A stretch of 20,199 bases of DNA from UBA5738 sp049641805 (GTDB taxonomy: Bacteria > Patescibacteriota > Minisyncoccia > Minisyncoccales > UBA5738): contig JBARNX010000017.1 in the NCBI GenBank assembly GCA_049641805.1, positions 1 to 20,199 on the forward strand, in the 5' to 3' direction. Shown here one piece after another: positions 13,765 to 20,199 of this stretch (positions within the stretch are counted from its first letter, which is position 1; the number at the start of each line of letters is the position of its first letter). The translations under genes were made by a program, and so were the position numbers. The notes under the pieces were generated by a model. It saw nothing but the letters and a program-made list of their open reading frames with translations. It was not told where the DNA came from and made no database searches.

Positions 13765-15630
13765 TTATTGAGAAACAACCTGGCGATTGCCGTTCCAAAC
13801 ACAGGTTGGAACCAGCGAAGAAAGCGCCTTGCGAATTGGAATTTCGCCGTTTTCGATTGCCGCGGCCAAAGAATCAAGATTCGCGCGCAATCTTGTTTCA
13901 TCAACGCTCGAGAGCTTGGCAATAAATATTTTTTGGTTCTGGGTAGCCACCACGCCTTCCTCGGCGGTCAACAATTCCTCGAAAAGCTTTTCCCCGGGAC
14001 GAATACCGATGTAAACGATTGGGATATCAATGTCGGGTTCAAATCCCGAAAGCTTGATCATTTCCTTGGCCAAATCCAATATCTTGACCGGCTTGCCCAT
14101 ATCCAAAACAAACACTTCGCCGCCCTGACCCATCGCCCCGGCCCGCATCACCAAAAGGCAAGCCTCGCTGGTCAACATAAAATATCTTTTCATTTCCGGA
14201 TCGGTTACTTCCACCGGCCCGCCGCGCCGGATTTGTTCGCGAAAAATCGGGATCACGCTGCCGCGGCTTCCCAAAACATTGCCAAACCGCACCGAAACAA
14301 ACTTGGTCGAGTTATGGCCGTTCAACAACTGGCAAACCATTTCACCGATTCGCTTGGTCGCGCCCATCACCGATGTCGGATTGATGGCCTTGTCGGTGGA
14401 AATGAAAATGAATTTTTCGGCACCGTTGGCAATGGCCGCCTCACCCAAAATTTTTGTGCCAAACACATTGTTACACACCGCTTCGTCGATATTCTCCTCC
14501 ATTAACGGCACATGCTTATAGGCCGCGGCGTGAAAAATTATTTGCGGTTTGCACGCGGCAAAAATCTTGCCAACCCTCTCTTTGTTCTGGATATCGGCAA
14601 CAAATTCTTCGACATCCAGTTCGGAAAAATATTTTTTCAATTCCGCGTTGATATTAAATATCCCGGTTTCGTCCTGATCAAAAATAACCAATCGGGCCGG
14701 TTTGAATTTGGCCACCTGCCGGCAAAGCTCCGAACCGATCGATCCGGCCGCTCCGGTAATCATCACTCTTTTTCCGGCGATGAATTTTTCGATCATATCG
14801 GTTTCCAAAGATACCGGGTCGCGCTCAAGCAAATCCTCCACTTCAACTTTTCTGATATCCGACAATGAAATGTTTCCGTCTATAATCTCGCTCATCGGCG
14901 GCACCACCTTTATTTTCTTTAAACCGGCTTTCTTGGCCATGCGCACCGCCTCCTTAATTAACTTAGACCCCGACGGCAGCGCGATAATTATTTCCTCTAC
15001 CCCATAATTCGATACGATCCGGGGAATATCTTCCAGTTTACCCAAAACTTTTATGTCATGGATGATATTGCCCTGCCGCGATTCGTTGTTATCGACAAAA
15101 CCGATCGCGCGATATCGGCCGGTAACGGAACTGATAATGCTCCGCAACAATTGTTCGCCCGCGTCACCCGCGCCCGCGATCAGCACCCGGGTTTTCCCCT
15201 CGCCCGATTTAGGCTTAAAAATATATGAATAAATCCTCTTGGCGAAACGCAATCCGCCGCAAAAAATAAAAACAAAGAAGCAAGCAATAAAAATCGTCGA
15301 CCGCGGAAATCCCGAAAAAAAATGGAAATTCTTGAACGCGTATAATACCGCAGTCTCCAAAAGCAGGGCGGCGCCCGCGGCGCGCGTCAACGCGACCAGC
15401 TCCTGGGTGCTAACATACGACCAGGAAAAAGAATACAGCCGGTTGGCCAAAAACGAGGGCAGATAAAAAATCCAGCCCAAGAACACCAAACGCGCGATCA
15501 TGACAAAATAGTGCTCCGGAATCTGCGCTTCGAAACGCACCATAAATGCCAGCCAAACCGAAAATGCCACCAGCGCGGCATCGACGGCAAAAAATAAAAA
15601 CTTTTTATACCTTTGCAACAAGTTAGCCAT
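13765..15630 (-). CDS. Membrane-anchored NDP-sugar dehydratase/epimerase (CapD/WbpM/PglF type)
   Basis: 621 residues with four N-terminal membrane helices (about 10-30, 42-62, 82-100, 112-128). A first Rossmann-like domain (IAGAGDAGEQ, 151-160) is followed by the SDR catalytic domain with NAD(P) motif ITGAAGSIGSEL (291-302), YKHVPLMEEN (371-380), and STDKAINPTSVMGATKR (411-427). The usual catalytic Tyr is Met422 with Lys426, as in FlaA1/WbpM-type 4,6-dehydratases. The likely substrate is UDP-GlcNAc or similar, giving a 4-keto-6-deoxy sugar. The DegT aminotransferase gene just upstream (21 bases apart) would aminate that 4-keto product. A weak GAGGG lies about 14 bases before the ATG. The C terminus looks complete. 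Confidence 0.92.
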   Translation of the reverse strand: MANLLQRYKKFLFFAVDAALVAFSVWLAFMVRFEAQIPEHYFVMIARLVFLGWIFYLPSFLANRLYSFSWSYVSTQELVALTRAAGAALLLETAVLYAFKNFHFFSGFPRSTIFIACFFVFIFCGGLRFAKRIYSYIFKPKSGEGKTRVLIAGAGDAGEQLLRSIISSVTGRYRAIGFVDNNESRQGNIIHDIKVLGKLEDIPRIVSNYGVEEIIIALPSGSKLIKEAVRMAKKAGLKKIKVVPPMSEIIDGNISLSDIRKVEVEDLLERDPVSLETDMIEKFIAGKRVMITGAAGSIGSELCRQVAKFKPARLVIFDQDETGIFNINAELKKYFSELDVEEFVADIQNKERVGKIFAACKPQIIFHAAAYKHVPLMEENIDEAVCNNVFGTKILGEAAIANGAEKFIFISTDKAINPTSVMGATKRIGEMVCQLLNGHNSTKFVSVRFGNVLGSRGSVIPIFREQIRRGGPVEVTDPEMKRYFMLTSEACLLVMRAGAMGQGGEVFVLDMGKPVKILDLAKEMIKLSGFEPDIDIPIVYIGIRPGEKLFEELLTAEEGVVATQNQKIFIAKLSSVDETRLRANLDSLAAAIENGEIPIRKALSSLVPTCVWNGNRQVVSQ

Positions 15631-15651
15631 TTTTTATTTAAATTCCCTCTT

Positions 15652-16794
15652 TCAAGATTGCTTCTTTTTATTGCCTTGCGCGTAAAAACCTCTAACGCAT
15701 TTGATCACATAATCAACTTCCAAATCCGTCAATTCCGGGTAGATCGGCAGTCGCACCAATTCCTTGGCGATCTTTTCGGTCACGGGCAGATTGAAATGTT
15801 CCAAGCCAAGGCCCGGCATTTTGTGGTTGGGCGTGGTGTCGCGCACCAGCAATTCAACGCCTTTTGTTTCCATATATTTCTTAAACTTCCAGATATCATT
15901 CGTTTTAATAATATATTCCTGATAAATCTGCTTTGCCTGCTGGAGAGGCAAAACAATCGGCAGGCCTTTCAGACCTTCGTTATATTTCATGGCAATCTGG
16001 CGCCGGCGCTTCAACATCTGCGGATAATATTTTATTTTGATGTTCAAGATCGCGGCCTGGATATTGTCCAGTCGGGAATTATAGCCCCAGTCCATTATCT
16101 TGGGCGCTTTCGGCTGGTGTCCCAGAAGCGCGTTCTGGGTGATGTTCCAGTGGTTGCGCAGAAGCAAAAGTTTTTCATAAACACTCCTGTCATTGGTAAT
16201 GATGCCGCCCGCGTCGCCCGCGCCGCCCAAAGTTTTGGGTGAAATGAAACTGAAACATCCGGTAGCGCCGAATGTCCCGGCTTGTTTTTCGCCCAGATAC
16301 GCGCCCAGCGCCTGGCACGCGTCTTCAACAACCCAAAGGTTGTGTTCTTTGGCGATTTTCATTATCCGCGGCATATCGCAAACCTTGCCCGAAAGATGTA
16401 TCGGCACAATGCCCACGGTTTTATTCGTGATCGCCGCCTCGATCAGATCGACATTCATCAATCCGTCCTCGCCCACATCGATTAAAACCGGCGTGGCGCC
16501 CAAATGTACGATTTCCTCGATTGATGCCAAAAATGTGTGCCCCACGGTAATCACTTCGTCGCCCGGCTTGCAGCCCAGCGCCCGATAGGAAATTTTTAGC
16601 GCGTCCGTGCCCGAATTAACGCCCACCGCGTATTTGGCGCCGCAAAAATCCGCCAGATTCTTCTCGAATTTATCCACATCCTCGCGCAAAATAAAATCCC
16701 CTTTCGAAAAACACTTGTCCAGCGCCTTCATTATTTGCGCCTTGTGCTCCTTGTAATACCGCCGGTAGCTAGAATTGATAAAATCAACCTTCAT
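15652..16794 (-). CDS. DegT/DnrJ/EryC1/StrS family sugar aminotransferase
   Basis: 380-residue PLP enzyme that transfers an amino group from Glu or similar to a keto-sugar nucleotide. Motifs: VNSGTDALKI (59-68), GDEVITVGHTFLAS (78-91), VVEDACQALGA (155-165, Asp158 contacts PLP), and FSFISPKTLGGAGDAGG (181-197) with Schiff-base Lys187. With the adjacent 4,6-dehydratase it would make a 4-amino-4,6-dideoxy sugar such as QuiNAc4N or related (the exact sugar is not determinable). First gene of the polysaccharide block after the upstream gene's terminator. ATG at 16794; TATAAT hexamers lie 10 and 29 bases upstream, but no good -35 is visible. Confidence 0.94.
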   Translation of the reverse strand: MKVDFINSSYRRYYKEHKAQIMKALDKCFSKGDFILREDVDKFEKNLADFCGAKYAVGVNSGTDALKISYRALGCKPGDEVITVGHTFLASIEEIVHLGATPVLIDVGEDGLMNVDLIEAAITNKTVGIVPIHLSGKVCDMPRIMKIAKEHNLWVVEDACQALGAYLGEKQAGTFGATGCFSFISPKTLGGAGDAGGIITNDRSVYEKLLLLRNHWNITQNALLGHQPKAPKIMDWGYNSRLDNIQAAILNIKIKYYPQMLKRRRQIAMKYNEGLKGLPIVLPLQQAKQIYQEYIIKTNDIWKFKKYMETKGVELLVRDTTPNHKMPGLGLEHFNLPVTEKIAKELVRLPIYPELTDLEVDYVIKCVRGFYAQGNKKKQS

Positions 16795-16803
16795 TTTTTA
16801 TAA

Positions 16804-16828
16804 ATTATAATTTCAATACTTGATTATA
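16804..16828 (-). promoter_or_regulatory. Candidate -10 boxes for the polysaccharide operon
   Basis: Two perfect TATAAT hexamers on the minus strand (16804-16809 and 16823-16828) precede the DegT gene. Neither has a convincing -35, so the exact promoter is unclear. The upstream gene ends in a terminator, so a new start is expected here. Confidence 0.35.
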
Positions 16829-16945
16829 AACACAAAACCGAGCAAAAATGAAGCCCCGCGCTAAACTTGTGGGACTTCTTGTCACAAATTATGAAAACCA
16901 AACCCGCAAGAAAAAATTCCACAAAACAATAAACCATAAGCATAC

Positions 16946-16971
16946 AAAAAAAGCTGGCACATAAATGCGCC
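16946..16971 (-). terminator. Rho-independent terminator of the PP2C-like gene
   Basis: Minus strand: stem GGCGCA/TGTGCC (6 bp, one G-U pair) with a TTTA loop, then AGC and seven T. The first stem base overlaps the stop codon. This separates the phosphatase gene from the polysaccharide operon. Confidence 0.75.
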
Positions 16972-17924
16972 TAGCCCATAGTCAACTTGAGTAAACTTTT
17001 TTCCGGGATTCCCTCATAAACATGTCCCGCTGATTTTTGTTCTTGGAGATCCTCATTCCATTTTACAAAAGACTTGACATCGTTGTTCGTCCGCCACCAA
17101 TCCGCAAGCTGCTCGCGATGTGGTGGAAACGATAGTGGGTCATAGAAGACCCCATCAGATCCGATAATAAAGGTTGCTTTCGGTTTAAGTTCACCTGTCG
17201 TTACCTGTGTTTCCGCAAGCACATCAAATAGCTTCGTGCCATTAGCGATAACCGCCTCCGCGGACATATTGTTTTCGCGCCGCCTACTTTCGCATAAACG
17301 GTCAAAAAACAAATCCCACATCCCCCCTTTGTCTCCGGCCGATTTAGATAAGAAGTGGTTGATTGTTTTTTGGTGGTATTCTTCAATTCTTGCATTCCGA
17401 TAAGGCGAAATCACTGGCTTTATTCGCGAATTGAAGCGGATACACCACCCATCGCAAGATTGGAACATTTCCCATTTCTTTGCCCCGACATCAATCTTGA
17501 CTATCACCAAAACTGCTCCGGGCAATTGTGCCGCATCATTCAAATCAATCAAACTGTGACCAGCGATAACGCGGGCTTCGTTCTCTTTTTTTAGAACCCT
17601 GTAAACGCTTGCGTTCGCTTGAATGGCAGTCTTAAGCACCGACTCTCCGGCCTTCGCAGTTCTTATGCTTTTTATAACAGTCCTTAAAACTGCTTGGTCG
17701 CCTGCTGGAAACTTGGGTGGATGCAACGGTGAATACACTTCTTTATGGGTGTCTGCAACCGCCATAATAATCTCATTACCCTTTAATACTCGCAGGAAAT
17801 GATCCTCCGTTTTTATCCCCGATGGAAAGCGATGCAACGCAAACGCGCCAAACGCTGGTTTATCGCAATGATAAAGCAATGAAATGCTACGATCCTCCAC
17901 AGCAACTTTTCTAGAGTATGACAA
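16971..17924 (-). CDS. Divergent PP2C-like (PPM) protein phosphatase, putative
   Basis: 317 residues. The pattern follows PPM phosphatases: VEDR near the start (9-12, like the NEDR motif), a strand with metal-ligand-like Asp in IIMAVADTHKE (52-62), a central GAVLVIVKID…MFQSCDGW (136-160), and TFIIGSDGVFYD (251-262), a close match to the LLASDGLWD motif. The usual DGHGG is DTHKE here, so one metal-site glycine is missing and activity is uncertain. If active it would remove phosphate from Ser/Thr proteins; a degenerate or sensory domain is possible. TTG start at 17924 is set by a GGAGG 8 bases upstream, unlike the Shine-Dalgarno-free genes around it. It follows the PaaX/Cas2-like regulator and a palindrome-rich spacer. 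No kinase gene is visible in the window. Confidence 0.55.
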   Translation of the reverse strand: MSYSRKVAVEDRSISLLYHCDKPAFGAFALHRFPSGIKTEDHFLRVLKGNEIIMAVADTHKEVYSPLHPPKFPAGDQAVLRTVIKSIRTAKAGESVLKTAIQANASVYRVLKKENEARVIAGHSLIDLNDAAQLPGAVLVIVKIDVGAKKWEMFQSCDGWCIRFNSRIKPVISPYRNARIEEYHQKTINHFLSKSAGDKGGMWDLFFDRLCESRRRENNMSAEAVIANGTKLFDVLAETQVTTGELKPKATFIIGSDGVFYDPLSFPPHREQLADWWRTNNDVKSFVKWNEDLQEQKSAGHVYEGIPEKSLLKLTMG

Positions 17925-17943
17925 TGAACATGCCTCCGCACAA

Positions 17944-17972
17944 AATCATAAAACAAATTTTATAATTTGTAA
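17944..17972 (-). promoter_or_regulatory. Promoter of the PP2C-like gene with operator-like palindrome
   Basis: Minus strand: TTTACA (5/6 match), a 17-base spacer, TATGAT (5/6), then GGAGG and the TTG start within about 30 bases. This is the best-formed promoter in the window. The spacer is itself an inverted repeat (ACAAATT and AATTTGT around a 4-base centre, 17953-17970), a position suited to a repressor. Confidence 0.55.
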
Positions 17973-18005
17973 ACACCCGCCTGCAAAAACTGACCTTTCG
18001 CCTTT

Positions 18006-18050
18006 TGACATGTCATTATTTAAATAATGATTTAAATAAGTATTCGAATA
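18006..18050. promoter_or_regulatory. Cluster of perfect palindromes upstream of the PP2C-like gene
   Basis: Four perfect palindromes in 45 bases: TGACATGTCA (18006-18015), TCATTATTTAAATAATGA (18013-18030), ATTTAAAT (18030-18037) and TATTCGAATA (18041-18050). They sit between the 38-bp palindrome and the promoter. Protein-binding sites are inferred. Confidence 0.5.
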
Positions 18051-18063
18051 ACCATATTCATCT

Positions 18064-18101
18064 TGTCTTCCAAATTTTGCATATGCAAAATTTAGAAGAC
18101 A
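18064..18101. promoter_or_regulatory. 38-bp palindrome, copy 1 (putative operator)
   Basis: The half-site TGTCTTCCAAATTTTGCAT is followed by its inverse with 18 of 19 positions matching, centred on GCATATGC. It lies 54 bases beyond the regulator stop and about 140 bases before the PP2C-like gene. It is near-identical to copy 2 at 18796-18833. Confidence 0.65.
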
Positions 18102-18155
18102 TTAGAAAACAAATACAATAAATAAACTAATCTTTTTTCAGGCGACGCAGAAGCG

Positions 18156-18734
18156 TCACTTGACGTTGAAATGCGACCTGATTGGCGCATCGTTCTCTAT
18201 TTCGGTAGCGGTAATTATTTTCATTTCTTCCGGCTCCAATCCAAAAAAATCGCGCAGTAGCCGCATCTCTTTGGCAAATTCATAGGGACAAACCCAAACG
18301 CTTCTTTGCAATTGGTACAATCCCAATTCTTTTATTTTGCCGCGCAACGCTTCCCTCTTTGTTCCTTGCTTATTGGCAATATCAAAAATTAAGATCCGCC
18401 ACTTCCTGTCCCATTTTTTGGAAGTTTTTATCTCAAGATCATCAATCTTGTACTTGCCGGCTTTCTTTTTCCCCTCCTCGGTGAGGCGAATATGCATCTG
18501 TTTGCCGCGATAAGCAACTTCAATCAGCCCCCTTTTCCTTAAATAATAGAATGCGTTACGATATTTCTTTTTATTCTCTCGCGCGCCGCCAAGAATTTTT
18601 TCACGGTTATAACGGCGAATATCGCGCTGAAAGGCGCTGATATATCTCGGCTGCATCGCAAAAAGAAGCAGTCCGCCCGCATCTGCCAAACTTTGCAAAA
18701 TTGATTTAACCGCTTCCCCTTTTGAATGTCTCAT
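18156..18734 (-). CDS. PaaX/Cas2-like winged-helix transcriptional regulator
   Basis: 192 residues. An N-terminal helix-turn-helix/winged-helix (about 8-90; YRNAFYYLRKRGLIEVAYRGKQMHIRLTEEG gives recognition helix and wing) is followed by a ferredoxin-like domain (108-185) with KWDRKWRILIFDIANK, LGLYQLQRSVWVCPYEF and ITATEIEND. The latter resembles the PaaX middle domain and Cas2, so such proteins are often labelled Cas2; there is no CRISPR array or cas1 here, and the wing domain points to DNA-binding regulation. It lies between two copies of a 38-bp palindrome, one in its own promoter region, which suggests self-repression. ATG at 18734; no Shine-Dalgarno. The small hairpin over the stop codon (18144-18157) has no U-tract. 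Confidence 0.8.
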   Translation of the reverse strand: MRHSKGEAVKSILQSLADAGGLLLFAMQPRYISAFQRDIRRYNREKILGGARENKKKYRNAFYYLRKRGLIEVAYRGKQMHIRLTEEGKKKAGKYKIDDLEIKTSKKWDRKWRILIFDIANKQGTKREALRGKIKELGLYQLQRSVWVCPYEFAKEMRLLRDFFGLEPEEMKIITATEIENDAPIRSHFNVK

Positions 18735-18775
18735 GTTTTTTAATTGGATTCTTCACCCGCAACTATAAAAAAATA

Positions 18776-18792
18776 ATTATAATGTAATTATA
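18776..18792 (-). promoter_or_regulatory. Candidate -10 boxes of the regulator gene
   Basis: Two TATAAT hexamers on the minus strand (18776-18781, 18787-18792) lie directly next to the 38-bp palindrome. For either one the -35 region falls inside the palindrome, the expected layout for autorepression. Confidence 0.5.
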
Positions 18793-18795
18793 ACT

Positions 18796-18833
18796 TGTCT
18801 TCTAAATTTTGCATATGCAGAATTTGGAAGACA
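18796..18833. promoter_or_regulatory. 38-bp palindrome, copy 2 (putative operator)
   Basis: Half-site TGTCTTCTAAATTTTGCAT with an inverse half differing at two of 19 positions, centred on GCATATGC. It differs from copy 1 at only three positions. It overlaps the probable -35 region of the regulator gene. Confidence 0.65.
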
Positions 18834-18873
18834 ATATAGATAACAATAATTGACTTCGGACAAATACGAAGAT

Positions 18874-19752
18874 TTAAAACAAACCAAAATGATTAAATGC
18901 ATCCAAGATGCCGTTTTGGTCTACGTGGGGGCCGAGGAAGTTGCGGTGCGGGTCGTTGGCGATGGCGATGTTTTGTTTCACTTGGGGCAGGGCGTTTTCG
19001 AGCGTGGCGCGATAGCCGCATAGTTGCATAAAATCCCAATCGACAACGCCGTCGCCCGCGCCCAAAACATTTTCAAAAGGTATGCCCAAATGATCGAGAA
19101 GCCTCGACAAACTGGCTGCTTTCGATACTCCGGAAGGCGTGAAAAAACCGTGATAATGGTCGGTCATAAATAAATTGTTCCCCCATAACACGTCTAATTT
19201 TCCATCAAATTCGCGGACAATATTCTTCATTGCCGTTCCAGCGATCTTCTTTGCGGAACAGCCTGACATATATAACACTTGGGAGCCTTTAATACTCTCT
19301 CCAAGCGAATCAACCACTTGCGGCAAAGTTTCAATTGACGCGGATAACAACTTGCTGATTTCGTTATCGGCCTGGTTTTTCTGGACATAGTATTTTTCCG
19401 CGGTGAAAAAATTAACGACAATATCGTTTGCAAGCAATCGCCGCGCCAACTGAAGACAAACGCCTTGCTCGATGGTTTTGCATTGCAATACGTCGCCCGA
19501 GAACAGGTTTATTATCAGGCAACCCATCTCGCCGATATGGAAATTGTCCAGTCCGGCGGCTTCAATCACGTATTTCATCGCCGGCGTGTAAAACGGCCGG
19601 CCGGTACATAGAATCACCGGCACCCCGCTCTCTTTTATCGTTTTGAGCGCGTTGACGATTTCCAAACAAGGCATCGGGAAATTCAGCCCGTCCTTAAAAC
19701 CGACCAAAATCCCATCAACATCCAAAACCACCGCCTTGATATCTGAATTCAT
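18874..19752 (-). CDS. HAD-superfamily hydrolase, Cof-type (IIB)
   Basis: 292-residue cytoplasmic phosphatase. HAD motif I VLDVDGILV (9-17, Asp11 nucleophile and Asp13), motif II ILCTGRPF (47-54, Thr), a cap domain in the middle (about 85-200), motif III Lys in PSGVSKAASL, and motif IV LGAGDGVVDWDFM with metal-binding Asps. The layout matches Cof-type sugar-phosphate or similar phosphatases; the substrate cannot be read from the sequence. It starts 8 bases after the EamA-type transporter gene and is probably cotranscribed with it. ATG at 19752 is just before the first strand, as usual in the family. Confidence 0.88.
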   Translation of the reverse strand: MNSDIKAVVLDVDGILVGFKDGLNFPMPCLEIVNALKTIKESGVPVILCTGRPFYTPAMKYVIEAAGLDNFHIGEMGCLIINLFSGDVLQCKTIEQGVCLQLARRLLANDIVVNFFTAEKYYVQKNQADNEISKLLSASIETLPQVVDSLGESIKGSQVLYMSGCSAKKIAGTAMKNIVREFDGKLDVLWGNNLFMTDHYHGFFTPSGVSKAASLSRLLDHLGIPFENVLGAGDGVVDWDFMQLCGYRATLENALPQVKQNIAIANDPHRNFLGPHVDQNGILDAFNHFGLF

Positions 19753-19760
19753 GAATTATT

Positions 19761-20199
19761 TTAATTTAATACTACTAACAAAAGCCCGGCTGTCACGCCA
19801 GCGATGCCCAGCGATTTTTGTTTGGTAAGCTCATCGCCGAACAGCTTGACCGCCAGCAAACTGATTATTGCCACATTAATTGTGCTGATCGCATTGACAT
19901 AACCCATATTGGGCGCGTGGGCAAACGCGTTCCACATTAAAATATTGCCAATTCCCGACGCCACGCCCAATAATAGAAGCGGACCGGTTTGTTTTTTAAA
20001 ATTCAAAATTGAAATTTTTCTTATCCCGGTTTCGGCGGCAAAAAAGAAAAGCGATCCCAATATCGCCCAGAACAAAAACACCAGCTGGTTAACGCCCATA
20101 ATCATGACATATTTTACCGTCAGCGACAGGGCCGCGTAGGCAAAGAACGCGGTAAAAGAATATCTTGCCCAATGAGAATGATATCCGGCAGCCGCTTTC
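19761..20199 (-). CDS. EamA/DMT-type transporter, 5' end beyond window
   Basis: The frame is open from its stop at 19761 to the window edge, giving at least 145 residues. There are about four hydrophobic segments with the EamA pattern: YSFTAFFAYAALSLTVKYV, VFLFWAILGSLFFFAA, PLLLLGVASGIGNILMWNAFAHAP, INVAIISLLAVKLFGDELT, and the closing helix GIAGVTAGLLLVVLN. EamA proteins are metabolite exporters or drug/metabolite transporters in the cytoplasmic membrane. The visible part equals about one EamA domain, so it is either the second half of a 10-helix protein or a single-domain form whose start is just off the window. Substrate unknown. Confidence 0.78.
   Translation of the reverse strand, partial: KAAAGYHSHWARYSFTAFFAYAALSLTVKYVMIMGVNQLVFLFWAILGSLFFFAAETGIRKISILNFKKQTGPLLLLGVASGIGNILMWNAFAHAPNMGYVNAISTINVAIISLLAVKLFGDELTKQKSLGIAGVTAGLLLVVLN

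Noticed and set aside
18156..18734. CRISPR-associated Cas2
   Set aside because: The ferredoxin-like half resembles Cas2, but a winged-helix domain precedes it and there is no array, cas1 or other cas gene. A PaaX-like regulator fits better.

Overview
The window looks like chromosome from a Candidate Phyla Radiation (Patescibacteria) bacterium, most likely of the Parcubacteria group. This is inferred from gene style: compact SecA, SecD/SecF and MurB, a Cas2-like/PaaX-type regulator of the kind common in that group, AT-rich spacers, and almost no Shine-Dalgarno sequences. No marker gene here fixes the lineage. Every credible gene is on the minus strand, so transcription runs from high to low coordinates. 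No tRNA, rRNA or CRISPR array was seen.

From right to left (5' to 3'): the 3' part of an EamA-type transporter (cut by the window edge) and a HAD phosphatase. Next is a two-gene accessory unit: a PaaX/Cas2-like winged-helix regulator (18156-18734) and a divergent PP2C-like phosphatase (16971-17924). Two near-identical 38-bp palindromes flank the regulator gene, one in its own promoter region and one in the spacer leading to the phosphatase. A run of further palindromes precedes the phosphatase promoter, and a good terminator follows its stop. Then comes a surface-polysaccharide and envelope block: DegT aminotransferase, membrane-anchored NDP-sugar dehydratase/epimerase, O-antigen ligase/polymerase with TPRs, and murB.

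After a roughly 700-bp spacer with two very small basic-peptide ORFs and a repeat, the Sec/secretion block follows: hpf, a 191-bp palindromic element, a 39-codon ORF with a perfect Shine-Dalgarno, secA, a small membrane protein, a secreted LCAT-like lipase whose frame is broken by one base, a small pyrophosphatase-like protein, secD and secF. A terminator follows secF.

The left end carries a 156-bp MITE-like element with an 8-bp target duplication and nested hairpins. One of its hairpin modules recurs next to hpf. The best leads are the palindrome/regulator/phosphatase unit, the hairpin-module repeat family, the two palindromic mobile-like elements, the lipase frameshift that separates the catalytic His from Ser and Asp, and the SecF Asp-to-Asn substitution.
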